Source: Amycolatopsis pittospori (GTDB lineage Bacteria; Actinomycetota; Actinomycetes; Mycobacteriales; Pseudonocardiaceae). Taken from it: DNA of 35,044 nucleotides. The notes under the pieces were generated by a model that did no database searches, was not told where the DNA came from, and was given only the letters and a program-made list of their open reading frames with translations. The stretch is from NCBI RefSeq assembly GCF_013870525.1, contig NZ_JACBXD010000077.1, positions 1-35,044 of the forward strand, given 5' to 3'. Shown piece by piece: positions 1 to 8,109 of the stretch; position 1 is the first letter of the stretch; the number at the start of each line of letters is the position of its first letter. Position numbers and translations under genes: made by a program.

Positions 1-263
1 TGGGTCACCGTGCGCAGCGCCACCCAGCGGCGGCGCACATGTCCGCATAGCCAACGTCGGCCCTCCTCAACGAGCGTCGTGACATACCGGTCGTTCGTGT
101 ATCGCCACCTGTTACGCGCTGTTGTCGATCTCCTTCACCCCGACGCCTGATCGTGACAACGGCCGGTAGCACCGCGTCAAGGCTGGAAAGCGTGCCTTGA
201 CCCGACGCCACCGGCCGCGTGCTGGCTTCGTATCGGGATGAAGGGGGAGGTGTGGCCGTCAGA

Positions 264-884
264 TCAGGATTCCTGGCCGCTCAACTGTCGTGCGGTGTCC
301 TGATGGAGCGATACCAACTCTGACAGCGCGACGACTGCCCGCGACACCGTCGAGAGGTCTTTACCTTCTTTGCTCCAAGGTGGCGGGAAGGTGTGAATGC
401 CTTGGTCGGCCGCAACTGCACTGACGTCATCCTGCCAGCCGGGCCAGCGCAGGGTTTCGTAAAACCTGTCGAGCGAACCGGCGAGCACAGCGTGCAGCCA
501 TTCGGCGTACCCCAGCTCAAGGTCCTCCCAATCGAGGACGTCTGGCCCGAAGTAGTGGATCGTCGGCCGCCCCGCAGGGTTGGCTGCCCAGGTATACACG
601 CCGCCCAACACGTCGTAGGCGACCGGCAAGGTGCCTGAGGCGGGTTCGGCGCCGCCGAGGATGTCGGGCAATGCCTCCGCCCCGCTTCCCAGAACGCGCA
701 GCCACCCGTGGTCCACCAATAGTCCGCCAGTGTGGCCTACGACGGCACCCAACCATGAGGTCGTTGTGATGCCCAATTCGCGCAGACAGTGGGCGGCACG
801 TTCGCTGTCCAGGGAAAGCACGGCCACCGGGTAAGGGGCCGCTGCGACTGCTGTGGATACCTCGTCCCACGCGGATGTCGTCAC
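264..884 (-). CDS. DUF2625 family protein
   Basis: A 206-residue soluble protein with no signal peptide or membrane segment. It matches my recollection of the DUF2625 family: a TGGLLVDHGWLRVLGSG block near residues 52-68, a YDVLGGVYTW block, a YFGPDVLDWEDLELGYAEW block and a final RFYETLRWPGW-DD segment, in the usual order and at about the usual length. The start is a GTG with only a weak CAGG upstream, so a start a few codons away is possible. Molecular function is unknown for the family. It is the only gene left of the tRNA scar at 1091-1130 and may therefore belong to an integrated element rather than the core chromosome (inference). Confidence 0.8.
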   Translation of the reverse strand: MTTSAWDEVSTAVAAAPYPVAVLSLDSERAAHCLRELGITTTSWLGAVVGHTGGLLVDHGWLRVLGSGAEALPDILGGAEPASGTLPVAYDVLGGVYTWAANPAGRPTIHYFGPDVLDWEDLELGYAEWLHAVLAGSLDRFYETLRWPGWQDDVSAVAADQGIHTFPPPWSKEGKDLSTVSRAVVALSELVSLHQDTARQLSGQES

Positions 885-998
885 GCCGTAGAGCCTGGCA
901 GACGACAGTGCGACTGCCTCGCGCGAGCAGTCGCAGCAGCCGAGAAAGCATGATCATCTCCCCGGTTTATCCCCGGGAAACGACCGCAGACGACGCCA

Positions 999-1021
999 AA
1001 CGATCACATGTCATGATCGTT
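999..1021. repeat. Inverted repeat AACGATCA-7-TGATCGTT
   Basis: Perfect 8-bp arms (999-1006 and 1014-1021) around a 7-base spacer, about 115 bases upstream of the DUF2625 start. The AT-rich symmetric arms look like an operator for a dimeric regulator. No T tract follows, so a terminator is less likely. Function is inferred only. Confidence 0.4.
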
Positions 1022-1090
1022 ACCGATCGGAGTTCGCGCAGGTGAGAGCGACTATTGGCAGCTAACGGCAGACGTCCGCGGACCCCGCCC

Positions 1091-1130
1091 AAGATTCCGT
1101 AGGTTCTGGGTTCGAGCCCCAGGCGGCCCA
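1091..1130 (+). other. tRNA 3'-end fragment, probable attachment-site scar
   Basis: Positions 1106-1110 (CTGGG), 1111-1117 (TTCGAGC) and 1118-1122 (CCCAG) form a perfect T arm. They are followed by a 7-base acceptor strand GCGGCCC (1123-1129) and discriminator A (1130). Bases 1096-1105 fit the 3' anticodon stem and variable loop. The matching 5' acceptor strand GGGCCGC, D arm and anticodon are absent from the preceding 80 bases, so this is not a complete tRNA gene. Such fragments are typical of integrative elements that insert at tRNA 3' ends. The acceptor sequence recalls a tRNA-Lys, but that identity is tentative. Confidence 0.65.
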
Positions 1131-1142
1131 CTCTTCGACGCA

Positions 1143-1162
1143 TCCCCGCTGGACTGCGGGGA
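1143..1162 (+). terminator. Hairpin after tRNA fragment, candidate terminator
   Basis: TCCCCGC (1143-1149), loop TGGACT, GCGGGGA (1156-1162): a perfect 7-bp GC-rich stem 13 bases after the tRNA 3' end. Only a short GGTTGGTATT tract follows. Its position fits the native terminator of the tRNA whose 3' end remains here. Confidence 0.45.
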
Positions 1163-1348
1163 GGTTGGTATTCCTACAGCGTTTTCGCTTCGGCGTAGAC
1201 CGCGATCGGTGCACCGTTACGTCTCCGTTTGTTCTGCTGCGCTCAGACCGTGGACTGTCTCGAATCTGCTTGCGGGCATTGGCGTGCGCCCGCCGCGTTC
1301 GTGACGATGTCGCCGGGAAAGATGCTGTGCGGAGAAGGGTTCTGTCGG

Positions 1349-2956
1349 TCAGGGTCTCCCCGTCTCACGCTTCTGGTAGTCGCGCGGTGAGAGGCCGTGA
1401 AAGCGTGTGAAGGCGGAGCTGAAGGTCGGGAGGTGGGCGTACCCGAGACGGCGGGCGACGGCGCTGGGTTTGGCGAAGCCGGCGAGCATGTCCCGGGCGA
1501 TGCGCATGCGGGCGGCGTAGCACCACCGGGAGAAGCTCATACCGGTCTGTTCGCGGAAGGCCCGGTGGACGGCGACGGGTAGGTCGGGTCCTGATCCGCC
1601 GGAAATACCGATGCGGCGCAGGTAGTCGATGGCGGCTCCCCGCGCCCGGGAGTCGGTCGGCATCGGTAGTGACAGCGCTCGCTGCGCGGCGACCTGGTCG
1701 GCGAACAGGTCGAGGACATGGCTGGGGTCGTAGCCGTCCGGCCGCATCGGGGTGCGTGCGGTGATGGAGCAGAACAGCAGGTAGTCGTCCCAGTCGGGAG
1801 AGAACTGGACCTGCAACGGCTCCGTCAGCCGCAGGTCACCGGCATCGGCGTCCCCGATCGGCAGTGAGATCGAGTCCTGACGCACACCCGTGACATGCTC
1901 CACGCCCGCCGGGATCCAGGTCGCGACGCCCCGGCCCCACTCGTAACGACGTTCGCCGACGCCCAGGTATCCGCTGCCGCGGTACGCCCAGCAGAGCACA
2001 TGGGAGTCGTTGGCGTGCGAGATTGTGCGAGTCGCGGGAAGCAACCCGGGTGCATCCGGCGCGACCCTGTCGCCCCGCATCATCGTCACGAGGTCGTCGA
2101 CCTGACGTACGGCGGTCGTGCGCCGTGAGTGGTCACCGGCGGCGGGGTGCGCGGAGAGCGTCCGGCTGAACTCGTACGGAGTCGACCCGAACCGCTGCCT
2201 GAACGCGCGGGTGAATCCGCTGCGGCTGGCGAAGCCCACTCGTGCGGCCACCTGGTCGACGCCGAACCCGTCGGCCAGGAACTCGACGGACGCGCTCAAC
2301 CGGCAGCACAGCCGCCACTGCTCGAAGGTCAGCCCGGTGTCGGCGCGGAAGTCGCGGAGCAGAGTCCGCGGGCTGGACAGCACCCGTGCCGCCCACTCGT
2401 CGACGGTGAGGTCGAGCGCGGGATTCCGCAGCAACTCGTCGGCCACTTCCCGGGCCCCGCCGGGTTTCGGCATCGCAGGCGGATCGAACGCGTCCGGCTG
2501 GGCGTCTTCGCTTCGCGGCGGCTGTCGCCGTCCAGAGCCGCGAAGAAGATCGACGAGCGCGTCCTGGGAGTATCCGTGGCCGGTCAGCGGCGTGACCATG
2601 AGGTTGAAGTGCTGGATCAGCCAGTCCTGCCAGCCGTCGGGAACCACGAACCGTCTCGGTTCGGCAGTGTTCTCGGAATGGGTCTCGGCGGCGAGACTCG
2701 GATGCGTCAACAGCGGGAAGGCGACCGTGCCCGGCTCGGTGACGAGCGTCCAGCGGTTGCCGGGGTTCGCCGGAATCCAGGCACCCTCGCCGCCGGCGAG
2801 CCGATACTCCGGGCTGTCCTCCATCCGGAGGCACGCTGAGCCCGTACGGACCCAGAGCAGGAGATGCTCAGGCTGGTCCCATGAGCCGCTCGACCGCACC
2901 CGAGGGATCGACGGCGGTCGGCTCGCGCCTGCGACCACTGGCACATCCACGTCCAT
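1349..2956 (-). CDS. Tandem-duplicated AraC family regulator
   Basis: A 535-residue transcription factor in which an AraC-type unit occurs twice. Each half has a cupin-like sensor segment, containing WIPANPGNRW near residues 60-69 and WIPAGVEHVT near 347-356. Each ends in an AraC helix-turn-helix pair, at about 168-265 (VDEWAARVLSSPRTLLRDF, then VAARVGFASRSGFTRAFRQRFG) and about 440-528 (ARRLGYAHLPTFSSAFTRFHGLSPRDY). Ordinary AraC regulators are 250-320 residues, so this is a duplication or fusion. The second HTH is more divergent. The ATG is preceded by AGGACA. The gene is divergent from the siderophore reductase operon across about 130 bases and is the likely local regulator of iron uptake (inference). 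Confidence 0.88.
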   Translation of the reverse strand: MDVDVPVVAGASRPPSIPRVRSSGSWDQPEHLLLWVRTGSACLRMEDSPEYRLAGGEGAWIPANPGNRWTLVTEPGTVAFPLLTHPSLAAETHSENTAEPRRFVVPDGWQDWLIQHFNLMVTPLTGHGYSQDALVDLLRGSGRRQPPRSEDAQPDAFDPPAMPKPGGAREVADELLRNPALDLTVDEWAARVLSSPRTLLRDFRADTGLTFEQWRLCCRLSASVEFLADGFGVDQVAARVGFASRSGFTRAFRQRFGSTPYEFSRTLSAHPAAGDHSRRTTAVRQVDDLVTMMRGDRVAPDAPGLLPATRTISHANDSHVLCWAYRGSGYLGVGERRYEWGRGVATWIPAGVEHVTGVRQDSISLPIGDADAGDLRLTEPLQVQFSPDWDDYLLFCSITARTPMRPDGYDPSHVLDLFADQVAAQRALSLPMPTDSRARGAAIDYLRRIGISGGSGPDLPVAVHRAFREQTGMSFSRWCYAARMRIARDMLAGFAKPSAVARRLGYAHLPTFSSAFTRFHGLSPRDYQKRETGRP

Positions 2957-2997
2957 CGTGTCCTAACTAAATGGCGATCCACGCACACTGCGCGAAG

Positions 2998-3016
2998 TAA
3001 GGATTGCCTACCATTA
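2998..3016. promoter_or_regulatory. Candidate iron box (DtxR/IdeR/DmdR-like)
   Basis: The 19-mer TAAGGATTGCCTACCATTA agrees at 12 of 19 positions with the DtxR/IdeR consensus as I recall it (TTAGGTTAGGCTAACCTAA). It lies between the divergent AraC and siderophore reductase genes, 70 bases before the reductase ATG. Its place ahead of iron-uptake genes supports it; the match alone is only moderate. Confidence 0.5.
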
Positions 3017-3085
3017 GCTACGCCCCCTGTCGATGGTGGAGGGCGGCCTCATCGCCTTCGTCCCGTCCGGAAGGGCTGTTCCCGC

Positions 3086-4963
3086 ATGCCGAAGACCTCA
3101 CGCCGGATCACCGTGCGCCCCTTGACCCTGCGGGAGGTCGAGGTCGTCCGCGTGCGGGACCTGACGCCGGGGATGCGGCGAATCACGATGGCCGGCGCGC
3201 AGCTGGGCGAGTTCACTTCGGCGAACGGCTTCGCCCAGCCGGCGTTCGACTCGACCGGTTTCGACGACGACATCCGGTTGGTGTTCCGCTACCCCGGCCA
3301 GGACCGGCCGGTGCTGCCGGTGCAACAGGAGAAGGGCCTGGACCTGCCGAGAGATCCGCGGCCGTTGACGAGGCTCTACACCGTCCGGCGCTGGTCGCCC
3401 GAGACGGGCGAGCTGGAAGTCGATGTGCTCAAGCACGGTATCGGCGTCGGCACCACCTGGGCGTACCGTGCCCAGGTCGGCGATCGCGTCCACTTCTTCG
3501 GCCCGAGCTCGTCGCGGGCGCTCCCGCGGGACGCGGACTGGCTGCTGGTCGCCGGGGACGACTCGACGATCCCCGCGACCGCCCGTCTGCTCGACGAGCT
3601 GCCCGAGGGCACGAGGGCGCAGGTGTTCATCGAGGTCGCCGAGGACGAACACCGTCAGGAGCTGCGTGAGCTGCCCGGCGTCGAGGTGACCTGGCTCGTG
3701 CGAGACGGCGCCGAGGCCGGTACGACCCACCTCCTGGTCGATGCGGTCAGGAACTGCGCTTGGTGGGACGGGACGCCGTTCGCCTGGCTCGCCGGGGAAC
3801 AGGCGGCGGTGCGCGACATCCGGCGTCATCTGGTCGAGGACCGGGGAGTGTCCAAACAGGACATCGAGTTCAGCGGGTACTGGCGTCGCGGCGAGGTCGT
3901 CGCGCTGGAGAACGACGGGGCGGTGCCCGACCCCGCGAAGACGAGGACCCCGCTCGAGAAGCTCCACGAGCTGACCGAGCTGATCGCACCGATGGCGATC
4001 CGCGCAGCCGTCGAACTGGACCTTCCCGAGCTGATCTCCCGCGGCGTGACCGCCACGGCCGACCTGGCCGGCAAGGCGGGCGCCGACGAGCGGGCGCTGG
4101 GCAAGTTGTTGCGCTACCTGCACACCCTGGACGTCCTGACCGAGACCAAACCGGGCCACTACGAACTGACGTCGGTGGGTGAGGTCCTGACCGTCGACTT
4201 CATGGCCGACTTCCTGCACCCCGCCGGGGTGGCGGGCCGCGAGATGCTCGGCATCCGCGGGCTCACCGAGTCGATCCGCACCGGCAGGCCCGCCTACGCC
4301 TCGGTGACCGGGCAGACCTATGCCGAGGTACGGGCCGAACAGGACTACGAGGACCGCTACCTGGAACGGCTGGCGAAGTTCCAGGCCACGCTGGCCGAAC
4401 CGATCGCCACCTCCGACATCCTCTCCGGGGTCCGGCACCTGGTGCTCCACTCCGGCGGTGCGGGCGCCCAGGCCCGCGAGTTCGTCGCCGCCCACCCCGA
4501 CCTGCGGATCACGATCTGCGCGTTGCCCGCGCAGGCCGACTGGCTGCGCCGCGACCTGCCCGACACCATCCCCGACGAGCGGCAGCGCGCCCGGGTCGAG
4601 GTGGTCGAACAGTCCGTCTTCGAACCCGGCCCCGCCGCCGACGCCGTGTTCATCATCCGCGCGTTCAAGAACCTGGCCGACGCCGATGCCGCCCATGCCC
4701 TGCGCCGAGCGGCCGAGAACCTCCTCCCCGGCGGCCGGGTCCTGCTGGTCGAAGACCTCTTCGACACCGCCGACCTCGACGAACACGACGGTGAAGCCGA
4801 TCTGCTCGCCCTCACCGTGCATGGCTCGGGGCTCCGTACCGCCGACGAGCTCGATGCCGTCATCACGCGAGCGGGGCTCGCCCGGAGCGTGACGCACACC
4901 GTCGGCTGGGGAACCACGGTCCACGAACTGACGCGCGCCGAAACCCACCACGACACGCACTGA
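3086..4963 (+). CDS. Siderophore-interacting reductase fused to O-methyltransferase-like domain
   Basis: A 625-residue cytoplasmic fusion. Residues 1-275 form a SIP/ViuB-type FAD- and NAD(P)H-dependent ferric-siderophore reductase: RLYTVRR flavin motif at 96-102, VAGDDSTIPA nucleotide motif at 155-164, GEQAAVRDIRRHL near 237-249, and the typical closing FSGYWRRGE near 262-270. Residues 288-620 resemble a plant-type O-methyltransferase, with an N-terminal dimerisation helix set (LHELTELIAPMAIRAAVELDLPELI), a Rossmann region and LLPGGRVLLVEDL near 546-558. The SAM loop reads LVLHSGGAGAQ instead of a DxGGGxG motif, and the usual catalytic HDW region reads AFKNLADADA, so methyltransferase activity is doubtful. 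GGAAGGG precedes the ATG. It leads the transport operon and probably releases iron from imported siderophore. Confidence 0.87.
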   Translation: MPKTSRRITVRPLTLREVEVVRVRDLTPGMRRITMAGAQLGEFTSANGFAQPAFDSTGFDDDIRLVFRYPGQDRPVLPVQQEKGLDLPRDPRPLTRLYTVRRWSPETGELEVDVLKHGIGVGTTWAYRAQVGDRVHFFGPSSSRALPRDADWLLVAGDDSTIPATARLLDELPEGTRAQVFIEVAEDEHRQELRELPGVEVTWLVRDGAEAGTTHLLVDAVRNCAWWDGTPFAWLAGEQAAVRDIRRHLVEDRGVSKQDIEFSGYWRRGEVVALENDGAVPDPAKTRTPLEKLHELTELIAPMAIRAAVELDLPELISRGVTATADLAGKAGADERALGKLLRYLHTLDVLTETKPGHYELTSVGEVLTVDFMADFLHPAGVAGREMLGIRGLTESIRTGRPAYASVTGQTYAEVRAEQDYEDRYLERLAKFQATLAEPIATSDILSGVRHLVLHSGGAGAQAREFVAAHPDLRITICALPAQADWLRRDLPDTIPDERQRARVEVVEQSVFEPGPAADAVFIIRAFKNLADADAAHALRRAAENLLPGGRVLLVEDLFDTADLDEHDGEADLLALTVHGSGLRTADELDAVITRAGLARSVTHTVGWGTTVHELTRAETHHDTH

Positions 4964-4991
4964 CCTTCCCCTGAAACGAAGAAGAGAAGAC

Positions 4992-5975
4992 ATGACCCTT
5001 CTACGACGACGCGGCGCCGCCCTGGCCGCCGCCCTGGTGAGCACGGCGCTCGTCCTCACCGCGTGCGGCGGAGCCGGCACCGAGGAGCCCGCCGGCACGG
5101 CCGCCGACACCCGCACCGTGCAGGCGGGCAACGGCGCGATCAAGGTCCCGGTCGCGCCCCAGCGTGTCGCCACGATCGGCAACACGACCCTGCCGTTCAT
5201 CGACCTCGGCGGGAAACCGGTCGGCGTCACGGCGGAGTCGGATTCCGACATCGCGCTGTTGCCCGCGGACAAGCAGGCGACGTACAAGTCGGCCACGATC
5301 CTCGCGCCCAGCGCCGACCAGGTCGACATGGAGAAGCTCGCCGGTCTGAAGCCGGACCTCATCCTGGTCCAGATACCCGAGTCCGAGTTCGAGTCGATCA
5401 AGGCGCGGTTGACGGCGATCGGCCCGACCGTGTACTTCGGCCTCGACGCCGAGTGGAAGGCCCTCGCCGACGGAGTCGCGGAGGCCGGCAACGTCACCGG
5501 TGCGCTGAGCGCGCAGAAGGCGGAGTTCGAGAAGCGCCGTGCCGCTGTCAAGGAGAAGTACCGCGGGATCATCGCCGGTACCTCGTTCGTCGACGTCATC
5601 CGCTACTCGTCGTCCGATCCCGGGACGTTCGCCATCGCCGACATCGGTTGCTCGGAGATCGCCAGGGACGAGGTCGGCATGAAGCTCCCCAAGGCCGCCG
5701 ACGGCGCCGATCCACTGGCCTGGACGGCCCTGCCGTTCGAGCAGATCCGTGAGCTGTCGAAGTACGACGTGATCACCTATCCCGTCGACGCCGCGGGCCG
5801 TCCGACGGAGCCCTTCGTGCCGGTGATCGAGACCAACACCTGGAAAGCGCTGCCCGAGGTGAGTTCCGGTCACGCGATCGGGGTCTTCTGCCCCGGCAAC
5901 AACTCCTACGGATCCGTGATCCGGTACCTGGACTCGCTCGACCGCGCACTGGCGACCCTCCCGGCCACCAGGTGA
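4992..5975 (+). CDS. Siderophore-binding lipoprotein of iron ABC transporter
   Basis: A 327-residue FepB/FhuD-type (periplasmic-binding family 8) receptor. An Arg-rich N-terminus and hydrophobic core end in a lipobox LTAC with Cys25, so the mature protein is membrane-anchored. The start of the fold is visible in PQRVATIGNTTLPFIDLGGKPVGVTAESD, with LAGLKPDLILVQ near residues 115-126, a standard signature of the class. It lies 28 bases after the reductase gene, behind a GAAGAGAAG ribosome site, and overlaps the next gene by 4 bases. It captures ferric siderophore for the two permeases that follow. Confidence 0.92.
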   Translation: MTLLRRRGAALAAALVSTALVLTACGGAGTEEPAGTAADTRTVQAGNGAIKVPVAPQRVATIGNTTLPFIDLGGKPVGVTAESDSDIALLPADKQATYKSATILAPSADQVDMEKLAGLKPDLILVQIPESEFESIKARLTAIGPTVYFGLDAEWKALADGVAEAGNVTGALSAQKAEFEKRRAAVKEKYRGIIAGTSFVDVIRYSSSDPGTFAIADIGCSEIARDEVGMKLPKAADGADPLAWTALPFEQIRELSKYDVITYPVDAAGRPTEPFVPVIETNTWKALPEVSSGHAIGVFCPGNNSYGSVIRYLDSLDRALATLPATR

Positions 5976-7018
5976 CTGCCCTCACCCTGAGGAGGGACGG
6001 TCCGAGCCCCCTGGGGGTGGTGCCCGGACCGTCCCGTCGCCTGCTCGGGCTGGTCGTCGCGCTGATGGTGCTGGCGATCCTGCTGGCGCTGAGCGTCATG
6101 ATCGGCTCGACGGCGATCGCGCCGTCCGTGGTGTGGGACGCGCTGGTCGGATCGTCGGACGGCATCGACCAGTTCGCGATCCGCGACTACCGGCTGCCGC
6201 GCACGATCGTGGGTCTGGTCGTCGGCGTCGCACTCGGCCTGTCGGGAGCGTTGATCCAGGCGCTCACCCGCAACCCCCTCGCCGATCCGGGCGTCCTCGG
6301 CGTCCACGCCGGGGCGTCCTTCGCGGTGACGGTCGCCGTGGGTTTGCTCGGCGTGAGCGACGTCCACGGCTACCTGTGGTTCGCGTTCGCGGGAGCGCTG
6401 ATCGTCACCCTCGTGGTGCTCGCCATCGGGTCGACGCGGCAGGGCTCCTCGCCGGTGGTCATGGTGCTCGCCGGGGTCTGTGTCGGTGCGGTGCTCGGGG
6501 GCGCCCGGGAGGCCCTCCAGCTGACCGACCCGGCCGCGTTCGACGCCATGCGGAACTGGAACGCCGGTTCGACGGCGGGCCGCCCGCTCGATGTGGTGTG
6601 GCCGGTCCTGCCGTTCTTCGCGGTGGCGCTCGTCCTGGCCTTCGCGGTGTCGGGTTCGCTCAACGCCATGGCCCTGGGTGACGAAGTGGCGGTCGCCCAG
6701 GGCGTCCGCCTGGCGCGCACCCGCGTCCTCGCGATCATCGCGCTCACCCTGCTCGCCGGAGGTGCGACGGCCATCGCCGGACCGATCGGGTTCGTCGGGC
6801 TCATGGTGCCGCACGTGGCCCGCTGGATCGTCGGCCCGCACCAGCGCTGGATCTTCGCCTACAGCGCGGTACTGGGCCCCTGTCTGCTGCTGGCCTCCGA
6901 CATCCTCGGCCGCGTCGTGATCCGGCCCGGCGAGATCCCGGTCGGGATCGTCACCGCATTCGTCGGCGCCCCCGTCCTCATCGTGCTGGCGCGCCGGAAG
7001 AAGGCGAGCGGACTGTGA
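5972..7018 (+). CDS. FecCD family iron-siderophore permease (first)
   Basis: A 348-residue polytopic membrane protein of the FecCD/BtuC family. The diagnostic RLPRTIVGLVVGVALGLSGA and RNPLADPGVLGVHAGA blocks lie near residues 74-112, and the GPIGFVGLMVPHVARW block that contacts the ATPase lies near 270-285. The GTG start overlaps the receptor stop (GTGA), and the end overlaps the next permease in the same way, so the three genes are translationally coupled. With its partner it forms the heterodimeric channel for ferric siderophore import. No ATP-binding subunit is encoded in this operon. Confidence 0.93.
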   Translation: MTALTLRRDGPSPLGVVPGPSRRLLGLVVALMVLAILLALSVMIGSTAIAPSVVWDALVGSSDGIDQFAIRDYRLPRTIVGLVVGVALGLSGALIQALTRNPLADPGVLGVHAGASFAVTVAVGLLGVSDVHGYLWFAFAGALIVTLVVLAIGSTRQGSSPVVMVLAGVCVGAVLGGAREALQLTDPAAFDAMRNWNAGSTAGRPLDVVWPVLPFFAVALVLAFAVSGSLNAMALGDEVAVAQGVRLARTRVLAIIALTLLAGGATAIAGPIGFVGLMVPHVARWIVGPHQRWIFAYSAVLGPCLLLASDILGRVVIRPGEIPVGIVTAFVGAPVLIVLARRKKASGL

Positions 7019-8109
7019 GCACAGGCTTGTCGTCACGGTCGGTCCGCACTCGCTCGGCGCCCGGGGAGCGGGTGGACTTCGGGCGGCGGGTGCTGACCGT
7101 GCGGTGGTGGTGGGTCGCCGTGCGGCTCGACCGGCGTTCGGTCGTCGTCTGCCTGGTTCTCGCGCTCTTGATCGCCTGCACCGCGGTGCTCGCGCTGATG
7201 ACCGGCTCCTACCTGTTCAGCCCCGGGCAGGTGGTCTCCGCGCTGGCCGGACGGCAGACGGGGCTGGTGCACGACATCGTGGTCGAGTGGCGGCTTCCGC
7301 GGGTGACCGCCGCGCTGGTGTTCGGCGCCGCACTGGGGGTGAGCGGGGCGATCTTCCAGTCGATGTTGCGCAACCCCCTCGCGGACCCTGGGCTCATCGG
7401 CTTCTCCCAGGGCTCCTACACGGGCGCGTTGGTGGTGATCCTGGTCGCCAACGGCACCTACTGGCAGCTGGTCGGCGGTGCGGTGCTGGGCGGCATGCTC
7501 ACCGCCGTCGCCGTGTACCTGCTCGCCTACCGGCGGGGAGTGCAGGGCTTCCGGCTTATCATCGTCGGGATCGCCGTCGCGGCCGTGCTGGACTCGCTGA
7601 ACACCTGGCTGATCCTCAAAGCCGACCTGAAACAGACGATGGCCGCGGCGGCATGGGGTGCCGGATCGCTCAACGGCGTGACCTGGAACCAGGTGGCCGT
7701 CGGCGGCGCGTGCGTTCTCGTGCTCCTGCTGCTGGCGGGGATGTCGAGCCGGCCGATGCGACAGATGGACCTGGGTGACGACGTGGCCGCGTCCCAAGGG
7801 GTGCGGGTCTCTCCCGTACGTCTTTGGCTGGTCGTGGTGGGCGTGGCGCTGACGGCGACGGTCACGGCCGCGTCGGGGCCGATCGTGTTCATCTCCCTGG
7901 TCGCACCGCAGATCGCCCGTCGGCTCGCCCGCACCGCGGGGATCACCCTCGCACCCGCGGCCGTCGTGGGCGCGTTGCTGTGCTTGTCGGCGGACTACCT
8001 CGCCCAGCACATCGCGCCCACCCCGCTGCCCGTAGGGGTCATCACCGTCGTGCTCGGCGGTGGCTACCTCGGCTGGCTGCTGTTCATCGAAGCCAGGAGA
8101 CGACTGTGA
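7015..8109 (+). CDS. FecCD family iron-siderophore permease (second)
   Basis: A 364-residue FecCD/BtuC-type permease paralogous to its neighbour. It has WRLPRVTAALVFGAALGVSGA followed by RNPLADPGLIGFSQG, and GPIVFISLVAPQIARR near residues 286-301. A roughly 40-residue basic cytoplasmic leader precedes the first membrane helix. The GTG start overlaps the preceding stop by 4 bases. The end (TGTGA) overlaps a GTG that opens only a three-codon reading frame, GTG AAC ATC TAG at 8106-8117, exactly where the ATPase gene of such an operon normally starts. Confidence 0.93.
   Translation: MSTGLSSRSVRTRSAPGERVDFGRRVLTVRWWWVAVRLDRRSVVVCLVLALLIACTAVLALMTGSYLFSPGQVVSALAGRQTGLVHDIVVEWRLPRVTAALVFGAALGVSGAIFQSMLRNPLADPGLIGFSQGSYTGALVVILVANGTYWQLVGGAVLGGMLTAVAVYLLAYRRGVQGFRLIIVGIAVAAVLDSLNTWLILKADLKQTMAAAAWGAGSLNGVTWNQVAVGGACVLVLLLLAGMSSRPMRQMDLGDDVAASQGVRVSPVRLWLVVVGVALTATVTAASGPIVFISLVAPQIARRLARTAGITLAPAAVVGALLCLSADYLAQHIAPTPLPVGVITVVLGGGYLGWLLFIEARRRL

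Larger units (their letters stand above)
885..1348. other. Intergenic region with inverted repeat and tRNA scar
   Basis: No convincing gene lies in these 464 bases. The stretch holds an 8-bp inverted repeat (999-1021), the tRNA 3'-end fragment (1091-1130) and a hairpin directly after it (1143-1162). From 1163 to 1348 I see nothing beyond the tail of the AraC gene's downstream region. Confidence 0.6.

Noticed and set aside
5..211. Small minus-strand frame at the left edge
   Set aside because: No ribosome site and an Arg-rich composition; nothing supports coding. I see no gene in 1-263.
1050..1130. Complete tRNA gene
   Set aside because: Only the T arm, variable region and acceptor 3' strand are present; no 5' acceptor strand or D arm can be placed.
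2118..2966. Plus-strand open frame within the AraC gene
   Set aside because: Ser/Arg-rich mirror translation with no family features.
3098..5599. 833-codon open frame on the minus strand opposite the siderophore reductase and receptor genes
   Set aside because: It is antisense to clearly coding genes, low in recognisable domains and typical of high-GC mirror frames.
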